64,000 bases of DNA from Luteolibacter yonseiensis (GTDB lineage: Bacteria > Verrucomicrobiota > Verrucomicrobiia > Verrucomicrobiales > Akkermansiaceae). Of the stretch, positions 34,892 through 45,200 are shown one piece after another. The stretch spans positions 310,001-374,000 of the forward strand of contig NZ_JAENIK010000013.1 in assembly GCF_016595465.1 (NCBI RefSeq). The letters run 5' to 3'. Positions within the stretch are counted from its first letter, which is position 1, and the number at the start of each line of letters is the position of its first letter. The position numbers and the translations under genes were made by a program. The notes under the pieces are model-generated. The model did no database searches and had not been told where the DNA came from. It was given only the letters and a program-made list of their open reading frames with translations.

Positions 34892-35815
34892 TTACTTCCA
34901 CTCGTTAAAACAACGAACTGCTCCAGCCGCGTCTGCGTTGAACCATTCAACGTGTGGCTGGGCGATGATGGCGTCCCTGCTGATTGCAACTCCTAGATTG
35001 TCTGCCGCATCAACCTTCGCAGTGTTCACACCTATCCAAAAATAACGTCCGTTTGATTTCAAAAATAGGGGACCACCACTATTTCCGTGATTGATCGCGG
35101 CGTCGGTCTGAATGAACGTGAACCCCCTCCCCAGTTCGTCGGCCATCGGACGGATTGCACTGATGCGTCCGAAGGTGTGACTACCTCTGAACTCGATAGC
35201 AATAGGCGAACCCACGGCCACGACTTCAAAGCCGGGCCGAAGTGCGGGCAGTTTCTCGGTGGGAAATCCCAGTTCCAAATATTTTCCCAAGCCTTTTGCC
35301 TCAACTGCTAGCCAAGCAAGATCAATGCCCCCCTTGATAAGAGCAAACTGGGAAACACGTCTGGTGATCTCGCCGGGAAAATGGACGTGCAGCTGATAAT
35401 CAAGAATCTCCGGCACCCCATCGTCATCAGCGCTTCCCAATGCATCCAATCCAAGGCAGTGCCGGTTGGTCAAAATGATCAGGTAGGCTCCGTGTCGGCC
35501 CACGATGCAGGTGCTTCCCGTCCATTTTTGTTCATCATCGACAAAAAGATCCTGCTCCTTCCACGAGCCAGACATCGGCATGGTCGCCAGCTCCAACTGC
35601 TCAAGCCCAAATCCAATCACTTTCCCGTTGGCACTTTGTTCGGAACCATTGTGCGAAGCCTCCTCGAAGGTCTTCGGCAATGCTGAGGTGTCAGCCCCCT
35701 TGCATGTTCTTACAAACGAGGACAGTCCAAAACCCGCAACGCCCAAGGCTACAAGGAAACCGCAACAACCAAAAAGGTATTTTGTGTCCTCAGATAATCC
35801 GGGGGATCTGCTCAT
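34892..35815 (-). CDS. Membrane-anchored trypsin-like serine protease
   Basis: This 307-residue protein has an N-terminal membrane helix (LFGCCGFLVALGVAGFGLSS, about residues 14-33) and an S1-type protease domain. The triad is visible as TNRHC (His), GIDLAWL (Asp) and GNSGGPLF (Ser). No PDZ domain follows, unlike DegP/HtrA. The catalytic domain would face the periplasm, where it could meet the exported HNH protein encoded next. The pair may be a protease-activated effector or simply two envelope enzymes. It is transcribed away from the XRE regulator gene at 35910 with a 94-bp gap. Confidence 0.85.
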   Translation of the reverse strand: MSRSPGLSEDTKYLFGCCGFLVALGVAGFGLSSFVRTCKGADTSALPKTFEEASHNGSEQSANGKVIGFGLEQLELATMPMSGSWKEQDLFVDDEQKWTGSTCIVGRHGAYLIILTNRHCLGLDALGSADDDGVPEILDYQLHVHFPGEITRRVSQFALIKGGIDLAWLAVEAKGLGKYLELGFPTEKLPALRPGFEVVAVGSPIAIEFRGSHTFGRISAIRPMADELGRGFTFIQTDAAINHGNSGGPLFLKSNGRYFWIGVNTAKVDAADNLGVAISRDAIIAQPHVEWFNADAAGAVRCFNEWK

Positions 35816-35909
35816 GGAAAGAAAGTGGCCCGAACGCTATTTTTGTTCGTTATAAACAACAAGCCGAAAATAACTCCCCTGATCCACACCACCACGACAA
35901 GATGCCGGA

Positions 35910-36185
35910 ATGTCTACCAAGACCGGATCAATCATACTCGATGGCAATCCATCGGGAGATCCGGACGTCGCCATTGTCCTTAAAATGGTGAAATTTCTTC
36001 GCGAGACTCGTATCGAAAAGGGACTCACGCTCCGCGACCTAACGGAGGAGATGGGAGTCAGCTACTCACATCTGTCCCGAGCTGAAAGAGGATTGTCGCA
36101 GCCAGGCCTAGTTGTTCTCCTTCGATGGTGTCGTGCACTTGATTTTCCCTTTGGACATCTTTGGGAAATTGCATCGGAAGACTAG
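35910..36185 (+). CDS. XRE-family HTH transcriptional regulator
   Basis: This 91-residue protein has one Cro/C1-type helix-turn-helix (residues about 25-80). FLRETRIEKGLTLRDLTEEM and VSYSHLSRAERGLSQPG form the helices and recognition turn. There is no effector domain. It is divergent from the protease-HNH unit with 94 bp between start codons, so it is a likely regulator of that unit. The 167 bp after its stop hold the tRNA terminator and nothing else recognised. Confidence 0.85.
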   Translation: MSTKTGSIILDGNPSGDPDVAIVLKMVKFLRETRIEKGLTLRDLTEEMGVSYSHLSRAERGLSQPGLVVLLRWCRALDFPFGHLWEIASED

Positions 36186-36315
36186 TGCCAAGCACCCAGC
36201 GTCTGGCACCTTCTACACCATTCTAGAAATGAGGAAAGTTGTATCAAGGGATCCGCCCCACCAGATCCCAGCCAGCTTACGTTATAAGCTTACACCCACA
36301 AATTACAAAAAGGCG

Positions 36316-36349
36316 AAAGCCGCTGAACTCTTTCGAATTCAACGGCTTT
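36316..36349 (-). terminator. Intrinsic terminator of the initiator tRNA gene
   Basis: Twelve-base arms AAAGCCGCTGAA / TTCAACGGCTTT, with one mismatch, lie 3 bp downstream of the tRNA on the minus strand. They are followed there by CGCCTTTTTG, a T-run. Confidence 0.8.
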
Positions 36350-36352
36350 CAT

Positions 36353-36429
<77 letters not shown>

Positions 36430-36538
36430 TTTGGAACCATGCGCCTTGCGGCGCGGGGCGGCATAGTTAGGGGCGGCGACGCGGATTCGCAAGGGAAATT
36501 TTGCATTGTTTCACATTTTATGATCTTTTGGCCGCGCG

Positions 36539-37423
36539 ATGCTTTCCCGCACCTTTCTCCCGCACCTTCCCACCGCCGAATGGCGGGAGCGGGAGGCCGC
36601 GCACCGGCGGCGGGCGGAGGTTCACACGCTGCCCGCGAGAAAGCGCAGGGACAGCCGCGAACCGAATCCGGTGGAGGATTTCCTTTTCGAATATTATCCC
36701 TACCCGCTGGCGCTGCTGGAGAAGTGGCACCCGGGTGCTGGCGTCGCGCTGGAGTGGGATTCCTCCACACTACCGGCTCCGTTTTCAGACCGCTGCTACT
36801 CGCTGGAAGACGGTTTTTTCTTTGTGGATGCCTCGCTGATGCCTTCGAAGGAACGGCAGCGCCTGGGGTGGATCCGGGAACTGTTGGTGGCCACGCGGGA
36901 TCGCGCGCCGAACTTCGCGTGCCATGGCCTGCACGAGTGGGCGATGGTGTATCGCGGCAGGGATGTGCGGCATGGGAAGACGACGCCGCTGCGGCTGCCG
37001 CAGGTGGAGATCGACGCACTGGTGGAGACCCGTGCGATCTGTTGTTCGCACCACGACGCTTTCCGTTTTTTTGCCGAGGAGGCCCGCCCGATGAACCGCC
37101 TGCAACCGGACCTGCACAGCCGCGCTGCCTTCGAGCAACCGGGCTGCGTGCACGCCAACATGGATCTCTACAAGTGGGCGGCGAAGGCGATGCCCTGGAT
37201 CGGCACGGAACTGCTGCTGGACTGCTTCGAGCTGGCGAACGACCTACGCGACCTGGACATGCGCGCGAGTCCGTATGACCTCACCGCGTGGGGGCGCGAA
37301 CCGATCCGCATCGAGACGCAGGACGGGCGTCGGGCCTATGAAACCGAGCAACGGCGGCTCGCGTTGCTGGCCGCTCCGCTCAGGGAGAGGCTGATCGTGG
37401 CGCTGGAGGGCATCGTGGCGTGA
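36539..37423 (+). CDS. Protein annotated in relatives as 3-methyladenine DNA glycosylase
   Basis: This 294-residue soluble protein has conserved blocks EDFLFEYYPYPLALLEKWHP, CHGLHEWAMVYRG, AICCSHHDAFRFF, EQPGCVHANMDLYKWA and LRDLDMRASPYDL. The same blocks occur in a bacterial family commonly labelled 3-methyladenine DNA glycosylase. I see neither a helix-hairpin-helix nor the MPG fold, so the label is weak. The density of conserved His, Cys and Trp suggests a metal site. It follows the tRNA gene and precedes radC, both on this strand. Confidence 0.65.
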   Translation: MLSRTFLPHLPTAEWREREAAHRRRAEVHTLPARKRRDSREPNPVEDFLFEYYPYPLALLEKWHPGAGVALEWDSSTLPAPFSDRCYSLEDGFFFVDASLMPSKERQRLGWIRELLVATRDRAPNFACHGLHEWAMVYRGRDVRHGKTTPLRLPQVEIDALVETRAICCSHHDAFRFFAEEARPMNRLQPDLHSRAAFEQPGCVHANMDLYKWAAKAMPWIGTELLLDCFELANDLRDLDMRASPYDLTAWGREPIRIETQDGRRAYETEQRRLALLAAPLRERLIVALEGIVA

Positions 37424-37547
37424 GAGGCGCTTGAGCGGGATGCCGTTTTTCCTTCCGGCCTTGTTTCCTTCCAAGCGCTACGAAATGGACCTCTTCTCCA
37501 GCGGATGATTTCCTTGCCAAGCCCGGCGGAGTTGACAGAGTGTTCAA

Positions 37548-38261
37548 ATGAACGAAACCGATACGCCCGGCTCCCGCATTTGTGACATGCCCTCCGGCCG
37601 GAAGCCGCGGGAAAAGCTCGCCGCTCTCGGTCCCACCGCGCTGGACAACGCGGAACTGATGGCGCTCTTCATCTCCACCGGGACCAAGGGACGCAGCGCG
37701 ATCGACATCGGGCGGGACCTCATCACGAAATACGGGTCGATGGGGGCGCTCGGCGGCCTGCCCGTGACCGAGCTCTCGAAGGAAAAAGGCATCGGGCTGG
37801 CGAAGGCATCCAAGCTGGCAGCGGCCTTCGAGCTGGGGATCCGCGTGGCCCGTGAGCAATTGCACGCGGTGCGGTTGGATACTCCGGAGCTGATTTACGA
37901 CCATTTCGGCCCGCAGATGCGGCATCTGACCCAGGAGCAGGTGGTCTGTGTGACGCTGGACACACGCCTGCGCCACACCGGCAGTACGGTGATCTCGGTG
38001 GGTACGGTGAACGAATCCAGCGCCCATCCCCGGGAGGTTCTGCGGTCGGTGGTCACGCGCGGGGCGTTCGGATTCGTTCTGATCCACAACCATCCCTCGG
38101 GTGATCCAAGCCCGAGCCGGGCGGACGAACGTGTGACGTTGAATCTGGTGGAGGCCGCCAGGATCATGCAGGTGACGTTCCTGGACCACGTCATCATCGG
38201 GAAACCGTCTCCCGGGAGGATGCCGTTTTTCTCTTTCCGCGCGGCGGGGGTCATCGCCTGA
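37548..38261 (+). CDS. radC: RadC/YeeS family JAB1/MPN domain protein
   Basis: This 237-residue protein has an N-terminal helix-hairpin-helix-like region (residues 20-100, PREKLAALGPTALDNAELMA and GIGLAKASKLAAAFELG) and a C-terminal JAMM metalloprotease-like domain. The metal site is HNHPSGDPSPSRAD, starting at residue 180. The historical link to DNA repair is disputed. The family is common in core genomes and on mobile elements. Confidence 0.92.
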   Translation: MNETDTPGSRICDMPSGRKPREKLAALGPTALDNAELMALFISTGTKGRSAIDIGRDLITKYGSMGALGGLPVTELSKEKGIGLAKASKLAAAFELGIRVAREQLHAVRLDTPELIYDHFGPQMRHLTQEQVVCVTLDTRLRHTGSTVISVGTVNESSAHPREVLRSVVTRGAFGFVLIHNHPSGDPSPSRADERVTLNLVEAARIMQVTFLDHVIIGKPSPGRMPFFSFRAAGVIA

Positions 38262-38297
38262 TGCATGGGATCGCCCCCGTCGGGCTCCCATCCGCGC

Positions 38298-38639
38298 TCA
38301 ACCCGCGACCTTCTTCACATACATCGCCTTCAGAGCGATGGAGATACCGTCCATCCGGCAGTCGATCTCATGGTCTCCGTCCACCAACCGGATCGGTTTC
38401 GACTTGGTGCCCACCTTGAGCACCTGGGAGGAGCCTTTCAATTTCAGGTCCTTGATCATCGCCACCACATCGCCGTTCGCGAGAATGTTACCGTAGGCGT
38501 CCTTAACCACCCGCTCGGCATGAGCCTCTTCCGCCGGAGCTTCCGTCGTCCACTCGTGGCCGCAGGTGACACACTCGGAGTGGTCCGGGTGTTCGAGGAT
38601 TTCGGTCATTTCACAGAGCGGACAGGCAGGGGCGTTCAT
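38298..38639 (-). CDS. yjdM: YjdM (PhnA-like) zinc-ribbon protein
   Basis: This 113-residue protein has an N-terminal zinc ribbon (CPLCEM and CVTCGHEW). The YjdM core follows: VKDAYGNILANGDVVAMIKD, LKLKGSSQVLKVGTKSKPIR and IDCRMDGISIALKAMYVKKV. Homologues were named alkylphosphonate utilisation protein PhnA but do not hydrolyse phosphonoacetate; the role is unclear. The start is ATG 38639, so that the zinc ribbon is N-terminal. Confidence 0.9.
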   Translation of the reverse strand: MNAPACPLCEMTEILEHPDHSECVTCGHEWTTEAPAEEAHAERVVKDAYGNILANGDVVAMIKDLKLKGSSQVLKVGTKSKPIRLVDGDHEIDCRMDGISIALKAMYVKKVAG

Positions 38640-38833
38640 GGCGGCGGGGTGATACACCGCACGACTCATGAAACTCAAGCGCTTGATTTTTCATGCAAAA
38701 CGCACGATTTTTTAAAGTCGTCATTGGAACCCGTTTTGCTTGCGAAATGTACGATTCTGCGTCACTCCGCGTTTGTCTGAAGTAAGACGCATCCGCAACC
38801 AAAACGAACGACAAATCCCCCCCTCCCCAACCT

Positions 38834-39844
38834 ATGAACAACGAACTTTTGATCCTCGTCACCGAAGCGATCGTTGTTTATTTCCTAGTGCTTTTCGCCC
38901 ATTCGTTGCGGAACCGCCTCGGTCTGGCCCACTTCTACGCGCTCATCGGCAGCCTCGCCGCCGTCATGGTCTGGACCACGGACGCCGGGGTGAAGGTGGA
39001 GCTGCTCGGAATGTCGCTGATGGTGGGCTCCACCGTCTTCTACACCGCCCTCCTGCTGGGGGTGTTCGTCGTGTACGTCTTTGATGGTCCGCGTGCGACG
39101 CGGATCGCCATTTCCACGGTTATCGGAGTTTCCGTCATGGTGCCGATCATCACGATGGTGCTGCACTGGCAGATCCGGCTCGCAGGCCCGTCGCAGCTGA
39201 ATTTCTTCCCGCCGCAGAGCCTGCGGATCTACAGCGCCTCGATCTTCGCCGCGTTCGCGGACCTGATCTTCCTCGCCATGGCCTGGGAATTCCTCGGCAA
39301 ACCGCAGTTCAAGGTGAAGCTTTGGATCCGGGCGTTCCTGACCCTTCTGGGGGTGCTCTGGCTGGACGTCTTCCTCTTCGCCACGGGGGCCTTCGCCGGG
39401 ACGGCGGGCTACCTCAACATCATGTCGGGCACCTTCGTCAGCCGCCTGGCCATCAGCTTTTTCGCATTCCCGTTCCTGTACCTCTACATCGCGTGGCAGA
39501 ACAAGCGCTATGGCATGGAGCTGGAGCACCGCCCGGTTCTGGCGATCCTGAAGGAAGTTTCCGAGGTGAAGCTGGAGCTCAGCCTCGCCCAGCAGGAGAT
39601 CGAACGGCGGAAGCAGCTTGAAAAGGAGAAGGAGAGTCTCATCGGCTCCCTGCAGAAGGCGCTGCATGAGGTGAAGACACTTCGCGGCATCCTGCCCACC
39701 TGTTCCTACTGCAAATGCATCCGCGACGACAGGGGCGAGTGGCACCAGTTGGAGACCTACATCCAGAAGAACAGCGAGGCGCAGTTCAGCCATGGCGTCT
39801 GCGAATCGTGCGCCGCGAAGCATTTCCCGGACGTCCGGATGTAA
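38834..39844 (+). CDS. Seven-helix membrane protein with coiled coil and C-terminal Cys4 zinc motif
   Basis: This 336-residue protein has about seven transmembrane helices (residues 5-220), then a coiled coil (SLAQQEIERRKQLEKEKESL) and a C-terminal module, LPTCSYCKCIRDDRGEWHQL, ending VCESCAAKHFP. This CxxC...CxxC tail is frequent at the end of PAS, GAF and response-regulator proteins. The N-terminus is therefore probably a membrane sensor passing a signal through the coil. No kinase or cyclase domain is present. The leader before the ATG is C-rich (CCCCCCTCCCCAACCT) with no Shine-Dalgarno sequence. Confidence 0.7.
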   Translation: MNNELLILVTEAIVVYFLVLFAHSLRNRLGLAHFYALIGSLAAVMVWTTDAGVKVELLGMSLMVGSTVFYTALLLGVFVVYVFDGPRATRIAISTVIGVSVMVPIITMVLHWQIRLAGPSQLNFFPPQSLRIYSASIFAAFADLIFLAMAWEFLGKPQFKVKLWIRAFLTLLGVLWLDVFLFATGAFAGTAGYLNIMSGTFVSRLAISFFAFPFLYLYIAWQNKRYGMELEHRPVLAILKEVSEVKLELSLAQQEIERRKQLEKEKESLIGSLQKALHEVKTLRGILPTCSYCKCIRDDRGEWHQLETYIQKNSEAQFSHGVCESCAAKHFPDVRM

Positions 39845-39877
39845 GGAAACGCGGGAGATCTGGCCTAGTGGCGACGC

Positions 39878-40369
39878 TCAATGTTTCTTTTTCCCGTCGT
39901 GACACACCAGGTCGATGACCACCGCCGTCGCCAGGTGCAGCACCGGGTCCTCCCCTTCCGCGATCTCGATGCCATAGCTGTCCGTCCATGACAGCCAGCG
40001 CTTGGTGACCACCGCCGCAGGACCCCGGCTGCCGTGGATCTCATACTCGTGGTCGAGGAAATCCCCGGTGGCCTCATAATCCTCATCGCCCGGTCCATCC
40101 ACCGCGAAACGGCAATGGAAGAATGTGAAGAGCTCCTTGGCCACCTCCACCGGGCCGTAGCCGGGGCGGTGGATCTGATAGCTCGGCCCCCACGAAAGAA
40201 GACGCTGGCTGATGAATGCGAGTTCGTTTCCCTCCGTGTCCCGCAGGCTGAGCTTGTCCCCGAAGCTGAACACCCGGCCATCCACGTGGTAACGTTCCGT
40301 CCCGTGCTCGTCCCGGATCACGAAATCGTCGCCCAGACTCCAGAATTCCTGCTTCATCACAAATCTCAT
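39878..40369 (-). CDS. LURP-one-related (LOR, tubby-like) protein
   Basis: This 163-residue cytoplasmic protein has the LOR/DUF567 beta-barrel signature: MRFVMKQEFWSLGDDFVIRD, VFSFGDKLSLRDTEGNELAF and DFLDHEYEIH. The fold resembles the tubby C-terminal and phospholipid scramblase domain. The bacterial function is unknown. The start ATG 40369 was chosen by family pattern; ATG 40381 is also in frame. Confidence 0.88.
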   Translation of the reverse strand: MRFVMKQEFWSLGDDFVIRDEHGTERYHVDGRVFSFGDKLSLRDTEGNELAFISQRLLSWGPSYQIHRPGYGPVEVAKELFTFFHCRFAVDGPGDEDYEATGDFLDHEYEIHGSRGPAAVVTKRWLSWTDSYGIEIAEGEDPVLHLATAVVIDLVCHDGKKKH

Positions 40370-40474
40370 GATCCCACTCAAGCGGGCTTTCCCTCCGCAC
40401 GCACGCCCGGATTCACGGGATTTTCACAATTCGCAGGTTGCGGACGGAGGCTGTGGGGTCTAACGAGACGGTTG

Positions 40475-42034
40475 ATGCACCCGAAAAAACTGATCCCGAT
40501 TCTCCTCGCCTGCCTGACCGTCCATTCCCATGCCCTCACTCCGGAGGCAACCAAGGCCGGTGAGGAGCTGGCCGCCGCGCTCCAGGAAGAGATCAGGGAA
40601 CTCGGGCCGAACATGGAGCAGAGGAACCGGGTCATGACGGCCCAGCAATACCTGCGCGTGCTCCAGTCCGCCCTCGGGCAGCAAAGCGGCCGCGAGCTCG
40701 CACAAGCATTGGAAAACTTCGACACTTATGAAGCTGGCGAAAAAGTGAACCAATGTGCGACGGCCCTCCGCATCTCGCTGAACAACGAAGACGCCGAAAA
40801 GACCAAGAAAACCATCAGCGAAATGGAGGCAGCGATCGCCGCCGCCGCGGAAGCCGTCACACGGGCGGAAAATCCGGAGGATCTGGACAAGATCATCGGC
40901 TCCCTCTCCCGAGCCACCCGGAGCAGTGAGGATGCCGAGAGCTACAACAATCCCGCCATCCGCAAGATGGTGTCCGAGATCGGTTCCGCACGTCAGTTCG
41001 CCATCGGTTGGCAGGATTACCTCCAGGCAAGCAAGTCGGGAAACGCCGCCCAAGCCGTGCGGTCCCTCAACACCCTGGCCACCCAGAACGAATCGCTGAT
41101 TCCACGGTCCCGGATCATCGCACGTCTCACGCTCGAGCAAGCGGACGAAGATGAGATCTCCATGGTTCTCGATCAGGTGAAAAAACTCGATGACATGAAG
41201 GAGGCCATCCGCAAGCTCGGGGGGCTCCTCGCGGGCAGCCGCAACTCCAGCTCTGAGAATCCCGGCGCGCGCGAAACATTGCAAACACTCGTCAAGCTGG
41301 AGAAAACCTACCGCGACTCACTCGCTGGTCTGCCGGTGAACATAGAGGTCCTCCAGTATTCCAACGACTCATCCGATCGCGGTTCCCACTTCGATACCAG
41401 CGCCCTGCGGGCGGCGCTGCTGGTACTGGTGCTGCCACGCGTGCTGGAACTTCCCGCGGAGTTCAAGCCAGGCCCGGGTGAGACGGTGGACGCCTTCCTC
41501 GCAAGAGCCATCTCCGACGCGAACCACCGCGAGGACTCGGAGGCGGCCATGCGCATCGAAGCCATCCGCCTGACGCTCACGCGGTCCTCATCGATGGGCG
41601 ACAGGGAGCTGGAAGCCGCCCGTGACTACTCGGCCGGTGTGAAGCAGGTGAAGGCGAAACAATACATGCTGGCGGTCGTCTCCCTTCAAAAGGCCCTCAA
41701 ATCCGGCAGCGATCTGGTCCCCGCCGGAAAGGCAGGAGAACTGCTGGACTCCATCCGCAAGGACCACCCGAAAGAATTCGAAGAAGGGATGATGGAGTTC
41801 CTCACGCCCCGCGCGACCCCTGAATACGACTACTCGCGCATGCCCTACCGCAACTACCTGCAGCCGGGGGCGAGGTTCCGGGACGGAGACCCGCGCGCGC
41901 AGGGCGGCACGACCATCGTGCTGCCCGTTCCCGGAAAGGAAGTGCCCAAGGAGACCACGAAGCCCGCCGCCCCCTCTCCTGCGGCAGGCGGAAAGCCCCC
42001 TGAACCTCCCGCTCCCGTCGAGAAGAAAGAGTGA
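40475..42034 (+). CDS. Exported helical-repeat protein of unknown function
   Basis: This 519-residue protein has a signal peptide (MHPKKLIPILLACLTVHSHA) and a long helical body (EEIRELGPNMEQRNRVMTAQ, EDAEKTKKTISEMEAAIAAA). It ends in a Pro/Ala-rich tail (AAPSPAAGGKPPEPPAPVEK). No enzymatic motif is visible. The start at 40475 follows from the signal peptide; the open frame to 40034 runs antisense through the LOR gene. It could be a periplasmic scaffold or adaptor. A Pro-rich tail after the last folded part suggests a wall- or membrane-associated role. Confidence 0.75.
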   Translation: MHPKKLIPILLACLTVHSHALTPEATKAGEELAAALQEEIRELGPNMEQRNRVMTAQQYLRVLQSALGQQSGRELAQALENFDTYEAGEKVNQCATALRISLNNEDAEKTKKTISEMEAAIAAAAEAVTRAENPEDLDKIIGSLSRATRSSEDAESYNNPAIRKMVSEIGSARQFAIGWQDYLQASKSGNAAQAVRSLNTLATQNESLIPRSRIIARLTLEQADEDEISMVLDQVKKLDDMKEAIRKLGGLLAGSRNSSSENPGARETLQTLVKLEKTYRDSLAGLPVNIEVLQYSNDSSDRGSHFDTSALRAALLVLVLPRVLELPAEFKPGPGETVDAFLARAISDANHREDSEAAMRIEAIRLTLTRSSSMGDRELEAARDYSAGVKQVKAKQYMLAVVSLQKALKSGSDLVPAGKAGELLDSIRKDHPKEFEEGMMEFLTPRATPEYDYSRMPYRNYLQPGARFRDGDPRAQGGTTIVLPVPGKEVPKETTKPAAPSPAAGGKPPEPPAPVEKKE

Positions 42035-42215
42035 TACGGAAAGCACGTTTCCCGCTTCGGGAAAAGGGACCACTCTCCCATTTCCTCCCGCCCGGGAGCC
42101 CCGTGCCACGATCTTCTAACAACCCGAAGGAATATCTGTTAGGAAGTCATGCGTGTTCCGATTCCCCTTGCCGATCCCACCAGATCAGTGACATTCGGAA
42201 AACCCATTGTCCCAC

Positions 42216-45200
42216 ATGTTTCCCTGTCGTCTCATTTTCCTCGGCTGCCTGCTCTCCAGTCCCCTGCAAGCCGGGCTGCTCGCGCACTGGAAACTCGACT
42301 CCACCCCTGCGGACGAGGTCGACAGCTTCCCCGCGACATGGAACGCCATCCCCGGATACACACCGGGCGTCGCGGCACCGTCCAGCATCGCCGCGGCGGA
42401 TCTCGCCGGGAACTGGCTGGGAGCGGGCACCGGCATCAACTTCGACCGCGGCCAGGCCTTTTCCGCGACCGCATGGATCAAGGGCGGGACACAGGACAGC
42501 GCCATCATCGGCGACATGGTGGGAGACGGGGATTCCAAAGGCTGGGAACTCCACGTCGGCACCACGGAAAATGGCGGCGATGCGAACAGCGTCACCGTCC
42601 TGCTCGTCAACGACCACCCCTCCATCGCCATCCAGGTGAACGCCTCGGTGAATGTCCTGGACGGCCAGTGGCACCACATCGCCTTCACTTATGACGGCTC
42701 CAGCACCGCCGCCGGGGTGAAGATCCACATCGACGGGACATCAGTCCCCACCACCACCGGTATCGACACCCTGGCCGCCGGCATCGCGAACAACGACGCC
42801 GCCGGGCTGAACATCGGAACCCGCATGGATGGTGCGGGCTTCACCTTCACCGGCTCCATCGACGAAGTGGCGCTCTTCGACCACGTCCTCACCGCCCAGG
42901 AGGTGAACTCGGTGTTCCTCACGGGCGTCGAATCCGTCACGTTTCCCACCATCACCGCCACCATCCCGCAGCCCGGCCAGAGCGTCACCACCCTGACCTC
43001 GGCGGACGTGATCTTTTCATTCCCGGTGGGCGGGGTGGATGCCGGGGATTTGCTTGTCAACGGCGCCCCTTCCGTCACCGTGCAGGCCACCGGATCGAAA
43101 ACCTACCGCTTCACCTTCCCCTCCCCACCCCAGGGAGATGTCAATTTCACCTGGGCGGCCGGTCACGGCATCGCAGGACTGAACGGCACCCCCGCCCAGC
43201 CGCAGGGATGGCTGGCACGGTTCGTCCCGGTCCTGCCGCCGGGCCAGGTGGCCATCGCGGAATTCGTCTGCAAGAACGCGGGCGGGTTGGAAGACGAGGA
43301 TCACGACACCCCGGACTGGATCGAGCTGCTGAACCCCGGCACCGCCACGGTGAATCTCGCGGGCTGGGCGCTCACGGACGATCCGGCCAGGCCGCGCGCG
43401 TGGGTGCTTCCCGCCATCAGCCTCGCCCCCGGGTCCCGCAAGATCGTCTTCGCGTCCGGAAAAAACCGCAGGCCCCTCACCGGTTCCCTGCACGCGGATT
43501 TCAAGCTCGCGGATGATGGTGGCTACCTCGCCTTGTCCGATCCCTCCGGCTCGCTCGTCCACGTGTACGACAGCTATCCGAGGCAGGAGGGAAATGTCTC
43601 GTTCGGCCTGCACTCCTCTGGAAAACCCGCCGACGGCCGCGCGGCATGGAGATACATGTCTCCCACCCCGAACGCGGGGGCTAACGGCACCACCTACTCC
43701 GGCGCGGTCATCAGCGAGATGAAGTCCACCCCCGCGAATCCTGTCGCGGGACAAGCCATCACCGTCACCATCCGCACCTCTCCCGAGGCTGTGCTGAACG
43801 CCCCGCCGAGGCTTTACCACCGGGTCATGCATGGCGCGGAAAATTTCGTCAACTTCGCCGATGACGGACTGCATGGCGACGGGGCGGCGGGCGACCTCGT
43901 CTGGGGGGCCACCATTCCCGCCGGCGCCACCGCCGGCCAGATGGTCCGCTGGCGGGCGATGTTGACCAGCGGCTCGATCGTCTCGCGCTGGCCGGTGAAC
44001 GGCGTCTCAAACGCGCTGCTGCCGATCTACGAAGGCACCGTCATCGGTGGCAACACCGCGAGCCAGGTGCTGCCGGTCTATCAGATATTCGTGGACGGCT
44101 ACCAGTTCCCCACCGGCACCAACCAGACCGGCATCGACTCCACCAGCGGCGGACGTGGCGCGTTTTATGGAAATGGAAAGCTTTATGACAACGTCTTCAT
44201 CCGGACCAAGGGCACCACATCGCTCAACCTCTTCAAACGGTCCCACCGCGTCGATTTCAATCCGGGCCGGGATTTCGAGTGGTCCCCGGACCACGATCCC
44301 CAGCGGGAGTTGAACCTTAATTCCGAATACAACGACCCCAGCTACCTCCGCCAGAACCAGCAACACTGGATGCACCGGGACTCGGGCAACGCCGGCGCGC
44401 CCCATTTCCCCGTCCGCCTGCTCATGAACGGCGCGAACTGGCAGCTTGCGTTCCACACCTACTCCGCGGACAGCGAGCTCATCAAGGTGCTCGGACTCGA
44501 CCCTCGCGGTGCTCTCTACAAACAGGTCGGCACGCTCTCCACCGGCGCTGGCGGTGAGAAGAAATCCCGCAAATGGGAAGGCACCCAGGATTTCACGAAC
44601 TTCAAGAACGGCATCGCCTCCAGCCGCACTCCCGCCGAAAAGCTGCTTTACCTCCACGACAACACCAACCTCCCCGCCGTCATCAACTACCTCGCCGTCA
44701 CCCGGCTCGCGCAGGAGGGCGACGACGTCTGGGCCAACATGGTGATCTACCGTGACAGCGACGGCACCGGGGAATGGAGGCCCATCCCCTTCGACCTGAA
44801 CCTGTCCTTCGGCCAGTTGTTCTACGGTTTCGGCCCGCCTTACAACACCACGATCCAGGCAACCAACGACGCAAACAAGAGCCACCCGCTCTATGGCTCG
44901 TCCGCATGTCTTTCCAACACCGGAAGCGTCGGCGAGTGGAACCGCCTCTACGACGCGGTGATCCAGAACCCCCTCACCCGCTCCATGCTGCTGCGGCGCA
45001 TCCGCACCCTCATGGACCGTTACCTGAGCGAAAGCGCCGCGACTTCTCCGCTGGAGGCGAACTTCGACACACTCGGCGCGCTCATCCGCAAGGATGCCGA
45101 CATCGACCGCGCCCGCTGGGGCCTGCCACCGAACGCGCTGGCCTACGGACTCGGTCCCGGCATCACGCCGGAACAAGGCCTGGCCACCCTGAAATCCGCG

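Noticed and set aside
36439..37278. Plus-strand 279-residue ORF overlapping the glycosylase-like gene
   Set aside because: The alternative frame at 36539 has conserved family blocks; this one is Gly/Arg/Ala shadow sequence.
40034..40474. N-terminal extension of the exported helical-repeat protein
   Set aside because: It runs antisense through the LOR gene, and a clear signal peptide starts at 40475.
42149..42694. Alternative plus-strand frame at the start of the CotH-type gene
   Set aside because: It is an Arg/His-rich shadow; the signal peptide and LamG domain are in the 42216 frame.
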